A stretch of DNA of 29,252 nucleotides from a virus, in the IMG/VR virus record IMGVR_UViG_3300020419_000066, positions 1-29,252 of that record; one strand, given 5' to 3'. Shown in pieces: positions 24,408 through 29,252 of this stretch (positions are counted from its first letter, which is position 1; each line of letters begins with the position of its first letter). A program made the position numbers and the translations under genes. The notes beneath the pieces are model-generated. The model made no database searches. It saw only the letters and a list, made by a program, of their open reading frames with translations, and had not been told where the DNA came from.

Positions 24408-25331
24408 ATGATAAAAAATATAAACCCATCAGCTTTTGTTTTACATCAAGAGAGAGCTAATGCTATTTTAGTCGATAAGATACAACAGGATAAAGAATTG
24501 TCTAAAAATAATGTTCAATCACTTAATGAAAATAAACAGCATGCGCATCATTTAAGAAATGCATTAAACGAGTTAATAGTTTCATATAATTTAGAAAATT
24601 ATAAACTTGCTGAGTTTCTTAATATTAAAGCAGAAACAGTTTCAAAGCACAGGCATGGCAAAAGCCCAATAAGTTTTGAGATGGCTGAAAAATATGCGGA
24701 AGTTCTTATTGATGAATACAACATAGCAACAGATCCACTCGGCTTAATGACAAGTAAATGCAAGGATGCAGATCTATATGAAAATTCTCTTGCGCCTGGT
24801 CAAATGGAAATTATTGGACATTTCAATAGACCTGAAAGAGAGGTAAATCTTTTTAAAACTACTGATAGAAAGATGTTTTTAACATGTGAGTATTTAACGC
24901 ATTGGATGACTGTAGCTCGACCAGAAGTAAAGACCTCTGCTATTATGTTCTCTGGCTGGGATGATCAAAACAATTATCAAGATGACAGTGATTTTCACAT
25001 GCAAGATTTTCATTATTGGTTAGTTATCCATAGACCTATGGTAAAAAATATTATTCACAGGAATGCTTTAAATAGCTTGTCTGTTTGTAAGTTAAAAGAT
25101 TCAGATAAAATTCTTACTGGCATTTTGTATGAAAAACCAAGAAGGACAAGAAAGGCTCCTAGGTTATTTCAATTGTTAGATGAAGATTATTTACATGATG
25201 ATTATAAGTTTTTGCCTGTAGACCAAAATCTGGATGGGATAGAATTAGACTGGGCTACTCCAGTAATAACTTCTATAGTAAATCCATTTGCGCAAGGTAT
25301 GAAAGTAGCTTTTGAAGATACCGAAGAATAA
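24408..25331 (+). CDS. CI-like HTH transcription regulator
   Basis: 307 aa. Residues 65-89 (YKLAEFLNIKAETVSKHRHG) form a Cro/CI-type HTH, preceded by a coiled N-terminus rich in Asn and Lys. The C-terminal ~190 residues are unusual: they start with ENSLAPGQMEIIGHFNRPER and hold KILTGILYEKPRR near the middle, which faintly recalls the S24/LexA-like fold (PGQ..., strand, GxLxxxP), but the Ser-Lys catalytic pair of self-cleaving repressors was not found. It may be a repressor that senses something else than RecA. It has its own promoter and a strong terminator, so it is monocistronic and divergent from the leftward block. Confidence 0.65.
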   Translation: MIKNINPSAFVLHQERANAILVDKIQQDKELSKNNVQSLNENKQHAHHLRNALNELIVSYNLENYKLAEFLNIKAETVSKHRHGKSPISFEMAEKYAEVLIDEYNIATDPLGLMTSKCKDADLYENSLAPGQMEIIGHFNRPEREVNLFKTTDRKMFLTCEYLTHWMTVARPEVKTSAIMFSGWDDQNNYQDDSDFHMQDFHYWLVIHRPMVKNIIHRNALNSLSVCKLKDSDKILTGILYEKPRRTRKAPRLFQLLDEDYLHDDYKFLPVDQNLDGIELDWATPVITSIVNPFAQGMKVAFEDTEE

Positions 25332-25355
25332 GGTGCAATGTAAATTTTAAATTTT

Positions 25356-25382
25356 AAGGGACAGAAATGTCCCTTTTTTTTT
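25356..25382 (+). terminator. Strong rho-independent terminator after the regulator
   Basis: AAGGGACA (25356-25363), GAAA loop (25364-25367), TGTCCCTT (25368-25375), followed by a T-run to 25382. The stem is perfect and the loop is a stable GNRA tetraloop, 25 bases after the regulator stop. Confidence 0.93.
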
Positions 25383-25496
25383 AATTTTTTTTCTGTCTTT
25401 TAATGTTATCCACAGCCTTATAAACATCTCTAATGACTTGTGAAGACATTTGAGTGATTTTGTAAGAATTTATTGTTGACTTGTTAGGTCTTGTAA
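25383..25496 (+). promoter_or_regulatory. AT-rich spacer with two DnaA-box-like sequences
   Basis: TTATCCACA at 25406-25414 is an exact consensus DnaA box, and TTATAAACA at 25418-25426 is a near match, next to a T-rich tract (25383-25401). A TTGACT hexamer near 25483 could be the -35 of a promoter for the nuclease operon, though a good -10 in the right place was not found. The stretch could be an origin or just the promoter region of the operon. Confidence 0.4.
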
Positions 25497-26507
25497 ATGA
25501 ATATTTTTATCATGCAAGAAAAGTCAAACATAGAAAACAGAGATTCATTTGGCACCTTTCCAGATTGGGCTAAGATCCATCAATTCAAATGGCATAGTAA
25601 TCCAGCCAGTAAACATTTTAGTAAAACAGTTTTTGATAAGTCTTTTATAAGACCTCAAACTGACAAAGCCTGGAAGCTTTTAAATGATTCAAAAATAGAT
25701 GAACAAAAAATACGAAGACAAGCATTTAAGATTATAGATAAATATTCGTATGACTCAGCTCCGATGTGCCTTGGTAGAACAGTTCAAACCATCTGTGATG
25801 CTCGTCTGCTTCCCCTAGACGAATTACAGAGGATCTATCAAACAAAAAATAGAAAGGAGATTGAGGACACAGCTCGACATGAGATGGATGTATACAAACC
25901 CTATGCATATGCCACTAATGACGAGCTTAAAGCAAAGGCATGCTTTGAAGCTTTAGATGATACTGTGCATCATGCTATGCAAGGTTTAGAGCATGCCTTT
26001 CAATTGTTAGGCTTAAACCAATGGGAGGGAGAAACAGATGTATTTATGGAGCTTAATGGGATTGAGCTTCCGTATTACTTCAAGCCTGACTTTTGTAACC
26101 TGATTGAGCTAAAAATCCGTTCACCTCGTCTGAATCCTCCACGGAAGGATGGTTCACGCACCTGGAGTAAAGGTAGCATTCCGAAAACGCCTTATGCTGG
26201 ATGGCTTAATCAGGTTAGCGTATACAATTCCTATTTTAACAGACAACCAGTTATCGTTTGCGCCAATAATGTAGAGAGCAAAGTTTATCACCCAGAGAAT
26301 GGTGATTGGATGCTGGAACAAGATCACCTAAACAACACAATGCAGAACATTGTTCAAGATCTAAAAAGACACGAACACATTTTAAGAAAAAGCGACAGCC
26401 TGAAAGAGTTGGTCCAGATGGTTATACCTGATTGGGATCACATCTCATGGAGCAGTATGAATCCAGAGGTCCTTGATGAAGCTAAATTATTATTTGGAGT
26501 TATATAA
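25497..26507 (+). CDS. PD-(D/E)XK nuclease (recombination exonuclease type)
   Basis: 336 aa. The catalytic core is KPDFCNLIELKIR: Asp198, Glu204 and Lys206, with Gln239 in NQVSVYNSYF, which is the Q-x-x-x-Y motif of the RecB/lambda-exonuclease/Cas4 group. The N-terminal 130 residues are helical and include MCLGRTVQTICDARL. Together with the ERF gene directly downstream it would form a two-component recombination system: resection of dsDNA ends, followed by annealing. Two in-frame ATGs (25497 and 25512) are possible; neither has a clear SD. It follows the regulator terminator and so needs its own promoter. Confidence 0.8.
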   Translation: MNIFIMQEKSNIENRDSFGTFPDWAKIHQFKWHSNPASKHFSKTVFDKSFIRPQTDKAWKLLNDSKIDEQKIRRQAFKIIDKYSYDSAPMCLGRTVQTICDARLLPLDELQRIYQTKNRKEIEDTARHEMDVYKPYAYATNDELKAKACFEALDDTVHHAMQGLEHAFQLLGLNQWEGETDVFMELNGIELPYYFKPDFCNLIELKIRSPRLNPPRKDGSRTWSKGSIPKTPYAGWLNQVSVYNSYFNRQPVIVCANNVESKVYHPENGDWMLEQDHLNNTMQNIVQDLKRHEHILRKSDSLKELVQMVIPDWDHISWSSMNPEVLDEAKLLFGVI

Positions 26508-27188
26508 ATGAATGCAGATCTAAATTTACCAATAGTTAAAATAGAAAATGAAAAGGCTCCTGAGATGATCAGTACAATTGATAAGATAGATCCTGATCTA
26601 GCTTCATCTCTTGTGAAGTTTCAAAGCAAGATGAGGTTAATTGAAAAAGACGGCAAGTCTCATAACAATACATACACTACTTATGACAAGCTTATAGAAG
26701 CCTTTAGAGAGCATGGACCAGAATGTGGTCTTACACCATACATAATGATCAGGGGTAACTTTATACAAGCCCACATGATCCATGAGAATGGACATCTTAG
26801 TCCAGCATCTATTGTTGAAATGCCAGAGGAACATAGTCTTCGTGCTGGTAACAATTTGCAAGGCTTGGGATCTGATATTACTTATCTTAAAAGATACATT
26901 TTATCAGCCATGTTAAATCTTGCATCTGGTGATGATACGGATGGCAATCCAATAAAAAAAGAAACTCTAATAAAAAAAGAAACTCCAATAAAAAAACAAG
27001 ATCCAAAATCAATGGAAGCTAACTTGATCGATGGCATTGTAAAAACAACAAGATTGCCAGCCCTCATGTCCTGGAAGATGGACAATGCAGATGCATTAAA
27101 ATTTTTTGAAGAAACAAATCCAGAAGGACATGTTCGTATTTTTGAACACTACAAGAAAAAAGAAACTGAATTAAAGGAGAAAAAGTAA
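26508..27188 (+). CDS. ERF-family ssDNA annealing protein
   Basis: 226 aa. Key family blocks: SSLVKFQSKMRLIEKDGKSH followed by YTTYDKLIEAFREHGPECGL, then SDITYLKRYILSAMLNLASG with the DDTDGN that ends the ERF core (~120-146). ERF proteins anneal single strands during phage recombination or genome circularisation. After the core is a linker made of an 18-bp tandem repeat (IKKET units), then a Lys/Glu-rich C-terminus. GGAG lies eight bases before the ATG. It starts immediately after the nuclease stop. Confidence 0.88.
   Translation: MNADLNLPIVKIENEKAPEMISTIDKIDPDLASSLVKFQSKMRLIEKDGKSHNNTYTTYDKLIEAFREHGPECGLTPYIMIRGNFIQAHMIHENGHLSPASIVEMPEEHSLRAGNNLQGLGSDITYLKRYILSAMLNLASGDDTDGNPIKKETLIKKETPIKKQDPKSMEANLIDGIVKTTRLPALMSWKMDNADALKFFEETNPEGHVRIFEHYKKKETELKEKK
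26949..27002 (+). repeat. 18-bp tandem repeat in the ERF linker
   Basis: Three copies of an 18-base unit (26949-26966, 26967-26984, 26985-27002), each encoding about six residues of the form PIKKET; the third copy has diverged. The A-runs make slippage likely, so linker length may vary between relatives without shifting the frame. Confidence 0.85.
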
Positions 27189-27470
27189 ATGGGAAGACCG
27201 CATATGGGTAACTCAAGAGTTACAGTACATCAAGATATAAAGCAAAACTGGGCTAACGGAGAAGCTACAGGCTTTAAAGATATTAAAGCTTCCGCTTGGA
27301 TTAATTGTGGCAAGGAAGGTCCCAGCCAAGACGATCAAGAAGTTATAAGTATGTTTACAAAATGGCTAAAGACAAACAGCTACACAGTTGGAGTTCAGAT
27401 CCAAGAAAAAGCTGGTGACAATTTCATTAAATTATTAAGCGTAAATTTATTTGGTAATACGGAGGAGTAA
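27189..27470 (+). CDS. Possible ssDNA-binding or accessory protein (93 aa)
   Basis: 93 aa; starts MGRPHMGNSRVTVHQDIKQN and has strand-like segments FKDIKASAWINCGKEG and SYTVGVQIQEKAGDNF, ending LSVNLFGNTEE. The strand-rich layout and acidic end fit a small OB-fold ssDNA-binding protein, and the place after exo and ERF fits too, but no OB signature is certain. AAAGGAG lies nine bases before the ATG, which abuts the ERF stop. Function is inferred from context. Confidence 0.5.
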   Translation: MGRPHMGNSRVTVHQDIKQNWANGEATGFKDIKASAWINCGKEGPSQDDQEVISMFTKWLKTNSYTVGVQIQEKAGDNFIKLLSVNLFGNTEE

Positions 27471-27773
27471 ATGAAAGATGCAGAGGAAAACAGCATCTTG
27501 GTCAACACTAAGCAAGCTTCGCAAATTTTATGGGGAGACATTTCTCCCTCGGCTCAAAGAAGGACCACAAGACTTGCGAACAAAGGAGTCATCAAACATG
27601 TCAGAGAAGGAAAGCTCTACTGGTTCAATCGAATTGCCCTTAAACGAGTTGCTGGTGATACCGACAGAGAACAAGATAACAGTAGTAGTGCAAGGCAAGG
27701 TTTATACATGCAAGGCAAGCAAGCAAGTCTTGATCCGAAAAGCACAAGAGTTTTTAACAAGAGGAATACTTAG
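27471..27773 (+). CDS. Excisionase-like winged-HTH protein (100 aa)
   Basis: GGAGG lies five bases before the ATG, which abuts the preceding stop. Residues ~9-62 (ILVNTKQASQIL, then TTRLANKGVIKHVREGKLYW and FNRIALKRV) match the small MerR/excisionase-type DNA-binding fold with a wing (the VREGKLYW part). The last 40 residues are polar and low in complexity, and this stretch is overlapped out of frame by a second gene. A regulator or recombination-directionality role is possible, but no integrase is seen in this window. Confidence 0.7.
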   Translation: MKDAEENSILVNTKQASQILWGDISPSAQRRTTRLANKGVIKHVREGKLYWFNRIALKRVAGDTDREQDNSSSARQGLYMQGKQASLDPKSTRVFNKRNT

Positions 27774-27795
27774 TAAGGAAAATCCAAATGGCTAA
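27598..27795 (+). CDS. Overlapping small protein in +1 frame (65 aa)
   Basis: ATG at 27598 with AAAGGAG at 27582-27588, nine bases upstream, all inside the excisionase-like gene. The product runs MSEKESSTGSIELPLNELLV, then IPTENKITVVVQGKVYTCKA and a helical end, with strand-strand-helix periodicity that reads more like a real protein than the C-terminus of the overlapped frame. The frame is open further upstream to 27478, but only this start has an SD. Overlap with the first gene is 176 bp, with 22 bp extending past its stop. Function unknown. Confidence 0.6.
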   Translation: MSEKESSTGSIELPLNELLVIPTENKITVVVQGKVYTCKASKQVLIRKAQEFLTRGILSKENPNG

Positions 27796-27925
27796 AAAGT
27801 TGATACCAGGAAAAGAAAAATCTAAAGGCAAGAAGTACAGCCATAGACCAAAGAGATTTGAGGACCAATGGTTCTGCAAAGAAACAAGAACATGGCTAAG
27901 AGGTACGGATCCAGATGTCAGTTGA
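27788..27925 (+). CDS. Small basic protein (45 aa)
   Basis: Begins MAKKLIPGKEKSKGKKYSHR and has one Cys and four aromatic residues in the second half (RFEDQWFCKETRTWL). AAGGA lies nine bases upstream. The start overlaps the end of the previous gene by eight bases and its stop overlaps the next gene, so it is embedded in a dense early operon. Strong positive charge suggests nucleic-acid binding. No family recognised. Confidence 0.55.
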   Translation: MAKKLIPGKEKSKGKKYSHRPKRFEDQWFCKETRTWLRGTDPDVS

Positions 27926-28109
27926 TAAAGGTATGATTTTATACAATGCCTGTAGGGATCTTAATCACATCTGTAATGATGTATATCCATACGCACATGA
28001 AGATCATACTGTTAACGATAAGATCTTAAAAGAGATGTATTTAGATCTACAAGATCTTCAACAGAAATATTTGCAAGAAGTTAGAAAGCAAAGAGTTAAA
28101 CATGGATGA
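27915..28109 (+). CDS. Hypothetical protein (64 aa)
   Basis: A helical protein with a Leu/Gln/Lys-rich heptad-like C-terminal half (MYLDLQDLQQKYLQEVRKQR), probably a short coiled coil. The overlap with the upstream gene (11 bp) and with the downstream mini-gene (8 bp) supports its place in the operon, though its SD is weak. Function unknown. Confidence 0.5.
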   Translation: MSVDKGMILYNACRDLNHICNDVYPYAHEDHTVNDKILKEMYLDLQDLQQKYLQEVRKQRVKHG

Positions 28110-28191
28110 CTTTGATTTTTATTTACGAGTTATCATGGTAACAGTACTTGGATATGCCTTTTTTGTTAAATTATTGTTTAGTTTAGTATAA
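28102..28191 (+). CDS. Tiny membrane protein (29 aa)
   Basis: ATG at 28102, stop at 28191: MDDFDFYLRVIMVTVLGYAF and a short hydrophobic end, i.e. an acidic N-terminus and one transmembrane helix. It is the last gene of the rightward operon, followed by a hairpin. The SD is weak (AAAGAG), and a protein this short is easily a chance reading; the transmembrane pattern and overlap with its neighbour favour a real gene. Confidence 0.42.
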   Translation: MDDFDFYLRVIMVTVLGYAFFVKLLFSLV

Positions 28192-28203
28192 AAAACTGTC
28201 GGC

Positions 28204-28222
28204 ATGGCTGTTAGCCATTTTA
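28204..28222 (+). terminator. Terminator-like hairpin between convergent operons
   Basis: ATGGCT, loop GTT, AGCCAT (28204-28218) followed by four T. It sits 12 bases after the last rightward gene and lies between converging genes. The stem is short, so efficiency is uncertain. Nothing else was seen in 28192-28274. Confidence 0.5.
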
Positions 28223-28274
28223 AGCCCCATACAGAATCATTTAAAGTTTTAGATCAGATCGTATTAAGGACCTA

Positions 28275-28475
28275 TTAGTTTATCTTCTTAGGGCTTATAT
28301 GAAGTTTTTTTTCAGCCAAATACATGTTTGTAATGTCACTTACAAACTCGCTAATGCCGAAAGCTAAATTATGATCTAAAAGGTACTGCAAGGCATCTAT
28401 ATATTCTTGTTCCTCTTCACATTGTATCAATCCGTGGATCTTCATAATAACTTTGTAAAGATTTTCTTCTGTCAT
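28275..28475 (-). CDS. Hypothetical protein (66 aa)
   Basis: 66 aa, acidic and helical (YKVIMKIHGLIQCEEEQEYI, then a second helix ending GISEFVSDITNMYLAEKKLH), with no recognised motif. Its ATG overlaps the stop of the upstream gene (TAATG), indicating coupling. It is the last leftward gene before the convergence at about 28.2 kb. Function unknown. Confidence 0.5.
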   Translation of the reverse strand: MTEENLYKVIMKIHGLIQCEEEQEYIDALQYLLDHNLAFGISEFVSDITNMYLAEKKLHISPKKIN

Positions 28476-28774
28476 TAGTTTGTCTCTATAAACTTTTTTT
28501 CTGGCTTATAGCCATGATCAGAATCTTCACTTAAAATTGTTACTTCAATATTATTAGCAAGCATTCCCTGGATCAAACTTTCGGCTAACAAATCATCGAC
28601 ATTATATCCCATGTTGGTCCTTCCAGAAACATTCCTTCTCCAGTAGTCTCTCGCCCATTGATTGTTAGGATGGAATGTATATATTAACCCATGGCATACG
28701 ACATAGAAATCTATCTCATATGCTGGTGGGATCTCTGGTGATATGTTTGACGATGTTTCTTCCTCTGGTCCCAT
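28475..28774 (-). CDS. Hypothetical protein (99 aa)
   Basis: The frame opens at an ATG at 28789, but that ATG directly touches the U-run of a terminator and has no SD. The ATG at 28774 has GGAG eight bases upstream and is the better start. The product has an acidic N-terminus, then AYEIDFYVVCHGLIYTFHPN, a Trp/Arg-rich turn and an SEDSDHGYKPEKKF end. No family recognised. It is coupled to the 66-aa gene. Confidence 0.55.
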   Translation of the reverse strand: MGPEEETSSNISPEIPPAYEIDFYVVCHGLIYTFHPNNQWARDYWRRNVSGRTNMGYNVDDLLAESLIQGMLANNIEVTILSEDSDHGYKPEKKFIETN

Positions 28775-28789
28775 CTTTTTTTGCTCCAT

Positions 28790-28813
28790 AAAAAAAGGGA
28801 GCCGTAGCTCCCT
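28790..28813 (-). terminator. Strong rho-independent terminator
   Basis: On the minus strand AGGGAGC, TACG loop, GCTCCCT (28813-28807 and 28802-28796), followed by seven T. It lies 25 bases after the stop of the 114-aa gene and immediately before the 99-aa gene, so the latter needs read-through or its own promoter. Confidence 0.9.
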
Positions 28814-28838
28814 CTCATTAGTTAAATTTATTTTTTTA

Positions 28839-29183
28839 TTACTCGATTGTATAAACTCGTCCGCACCAATCTAAAAGAGACTCACCTTCTTCCAAGATTT
28901 CGTATGGTATAGAATTTTCATAAAGTTCTTTTATAGTCACCCACTTGGTATCTTGAAATGTTGAATGGCTAAATTCTTCTTTTGTTTTTTCTATAAATTT
29001 ATTAACCTCTTCAATGCTCTTCATAGCTATTTCATTGCCACACTGCCATCTTGAAAATGGGGTACCATCACCCATCTCCTCAACATGCGCCCTATAGTAA
29101 ATATGGTTTTCTGTAGCTTCAAATTGAAATAAATCAGAGACACTTTCGGATCTAAATTTTTCTATAGTGATTCGTTTGCTCAT
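28839..29183 (-). CDS. Hypothetical protein (114 aa)
   Basis: 114 aa, acidic, with alternating helices and strands: SVSDLFQFEATENHIYYRAH, MGDGTPFSRWQCGNEIAM, and a long helix IEEVNKFIEKTKEEF. The C-terminus ends with DWCGRVYTIE. No family or catalytic pattern was recognised. The ATG overlaps the stop of the upstream gene by four bases (ATGA), so it is translated as part of a unit that extends beyond the right edge. A strong terminator follows it. Confidence 0.55.
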   Translation of the reverse strand: MSKRITIEKFRSESVSDLFQFEATENHIYYRAHVEEMGDGTPFSRWQCGNEIAMKSIEEVNKFIEKTKEEFSHSTFQDTKWVTIKELYENSIPYEILEEGESLLDWCGRVYTIE

Positions 29184-29252
29184 AAGCTTGCCACCATATC
29201 TAAAGTTTTTTCATCCTGATAATTATTTAAAGCAATCACATGAGCATAAACT
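29180..29252 (-). CDS. C-terminal end of a gene cut by the right edge
   Basis: An open frame enters from the right edge and ends at TGA 29182-29180, with 23 codons visible ending KTLDMVASL. The ATGA overlap with the next gene is the main support. Too little is visible to name it. Confidence 0.5.
   Translation of the reverse strand, partial: VYAHVIALNNYQDEKTLDMVASL

Noticed and set aside
27478-27597. Upstream extension of the overlapping +1-frame gene
   Set aside because: The ATG at 27478 has no ribosome-binding site of its own, and the extra residues read as a shadow of the HTH domain.
1-29252. CRISPR array, anti-CRISPR or known defence cassette
   Set aside because: No regularly spaced repeats and no recognisable defence domain were found; small unknown genes at 22-24 kb and 27-29 kb could include such functions, but nothing in their sequences shows it.

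Overview
The window looks like most of the structural half and part of the early region of a short-tailed, dsDNA bacteriophage (podovirus). The sequence is AT-rich (roughly 35 % GC by eye). The head genes (portal, small Bbp19-like protein, scaffold, a capsid protein of the BPP-1/T7-like podovirus type) are combined with T7-type tail genes (tail tubular proteins A and B, a gp17-like fibre N-terminus). Composition and gene style resemble marine bacterioplankton phages, but nothing in the window fixes the host. No integrase, DNA polymerase, RNA polymerase, endolysin or bacterial gene is visible.

Layout. Minus strand, read from about 24.27 kb down to 1: a small leftward block of HTH, zinc-ribbon-like and unknown proteins ending in a DUF6362-like HTH protein (24271-22661); a structured leader and two tiny genes; terminase small and large subunits with a structured non-coding stretch between them; a 165-aa protein; a large acidic protein with several calcium-binding-type motifs; portal; Bbp19-like protein; scaffold; major capsid protein; putative decoration protein; tail tubular A and B; a GNAT-like protein in the T7 gp13 position; three internal virion/ejection candidates; a 1122-aa protein with an LPD38-like segment; and the N-terminus of the tail fibre, cut by the left edge. 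Plus strand, 24.4-28.2 kb: a divergently transcribed CI-like regulator with its own sigma-70-type promoter and a strong terminator, then a recombination operon (PD-(D/E)XK nuclease, ERF-type annealing protein, possible ssDNA-binding protein, excisionase-like HTH protein, and several tiny genes, one pair overlapping out of frame). The right end returns to the minus strand with three small unknown genes and the tail of a fourth.

How it works together (inference). The 24.27-24.41 kb region looks like a two-way switch: a CI-like gene to the right, and to the left a small HTH gene heading the direction that continues into packaging and virion genes. The rightward exo/ERF operon would supply recombination or replication functions. 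Internal hairpins (13.25 kb and 4.01 kb) probably tune expression inside the long late transcription unit.

Most notable: a strong, reading-frame-independent excess of GATC, especially RGATCY; the calcium-motif-rich 707-aa protein between terminase and portal; a near-identical Lys-Lys-Thr-Leu-Val-Gly tail on two unrelated proteins; an out-of-frame overlapping gene pair with its own ribosome-binding site; and several structured non-coding segments. Eight coding segments that are very short or cut by the window edge (tail-fibre N-terminus; 49-, 43-, 46-, 41-, 45- and 29-aa genes; a C-terminal fragment at the right edge) were found by direct translation.
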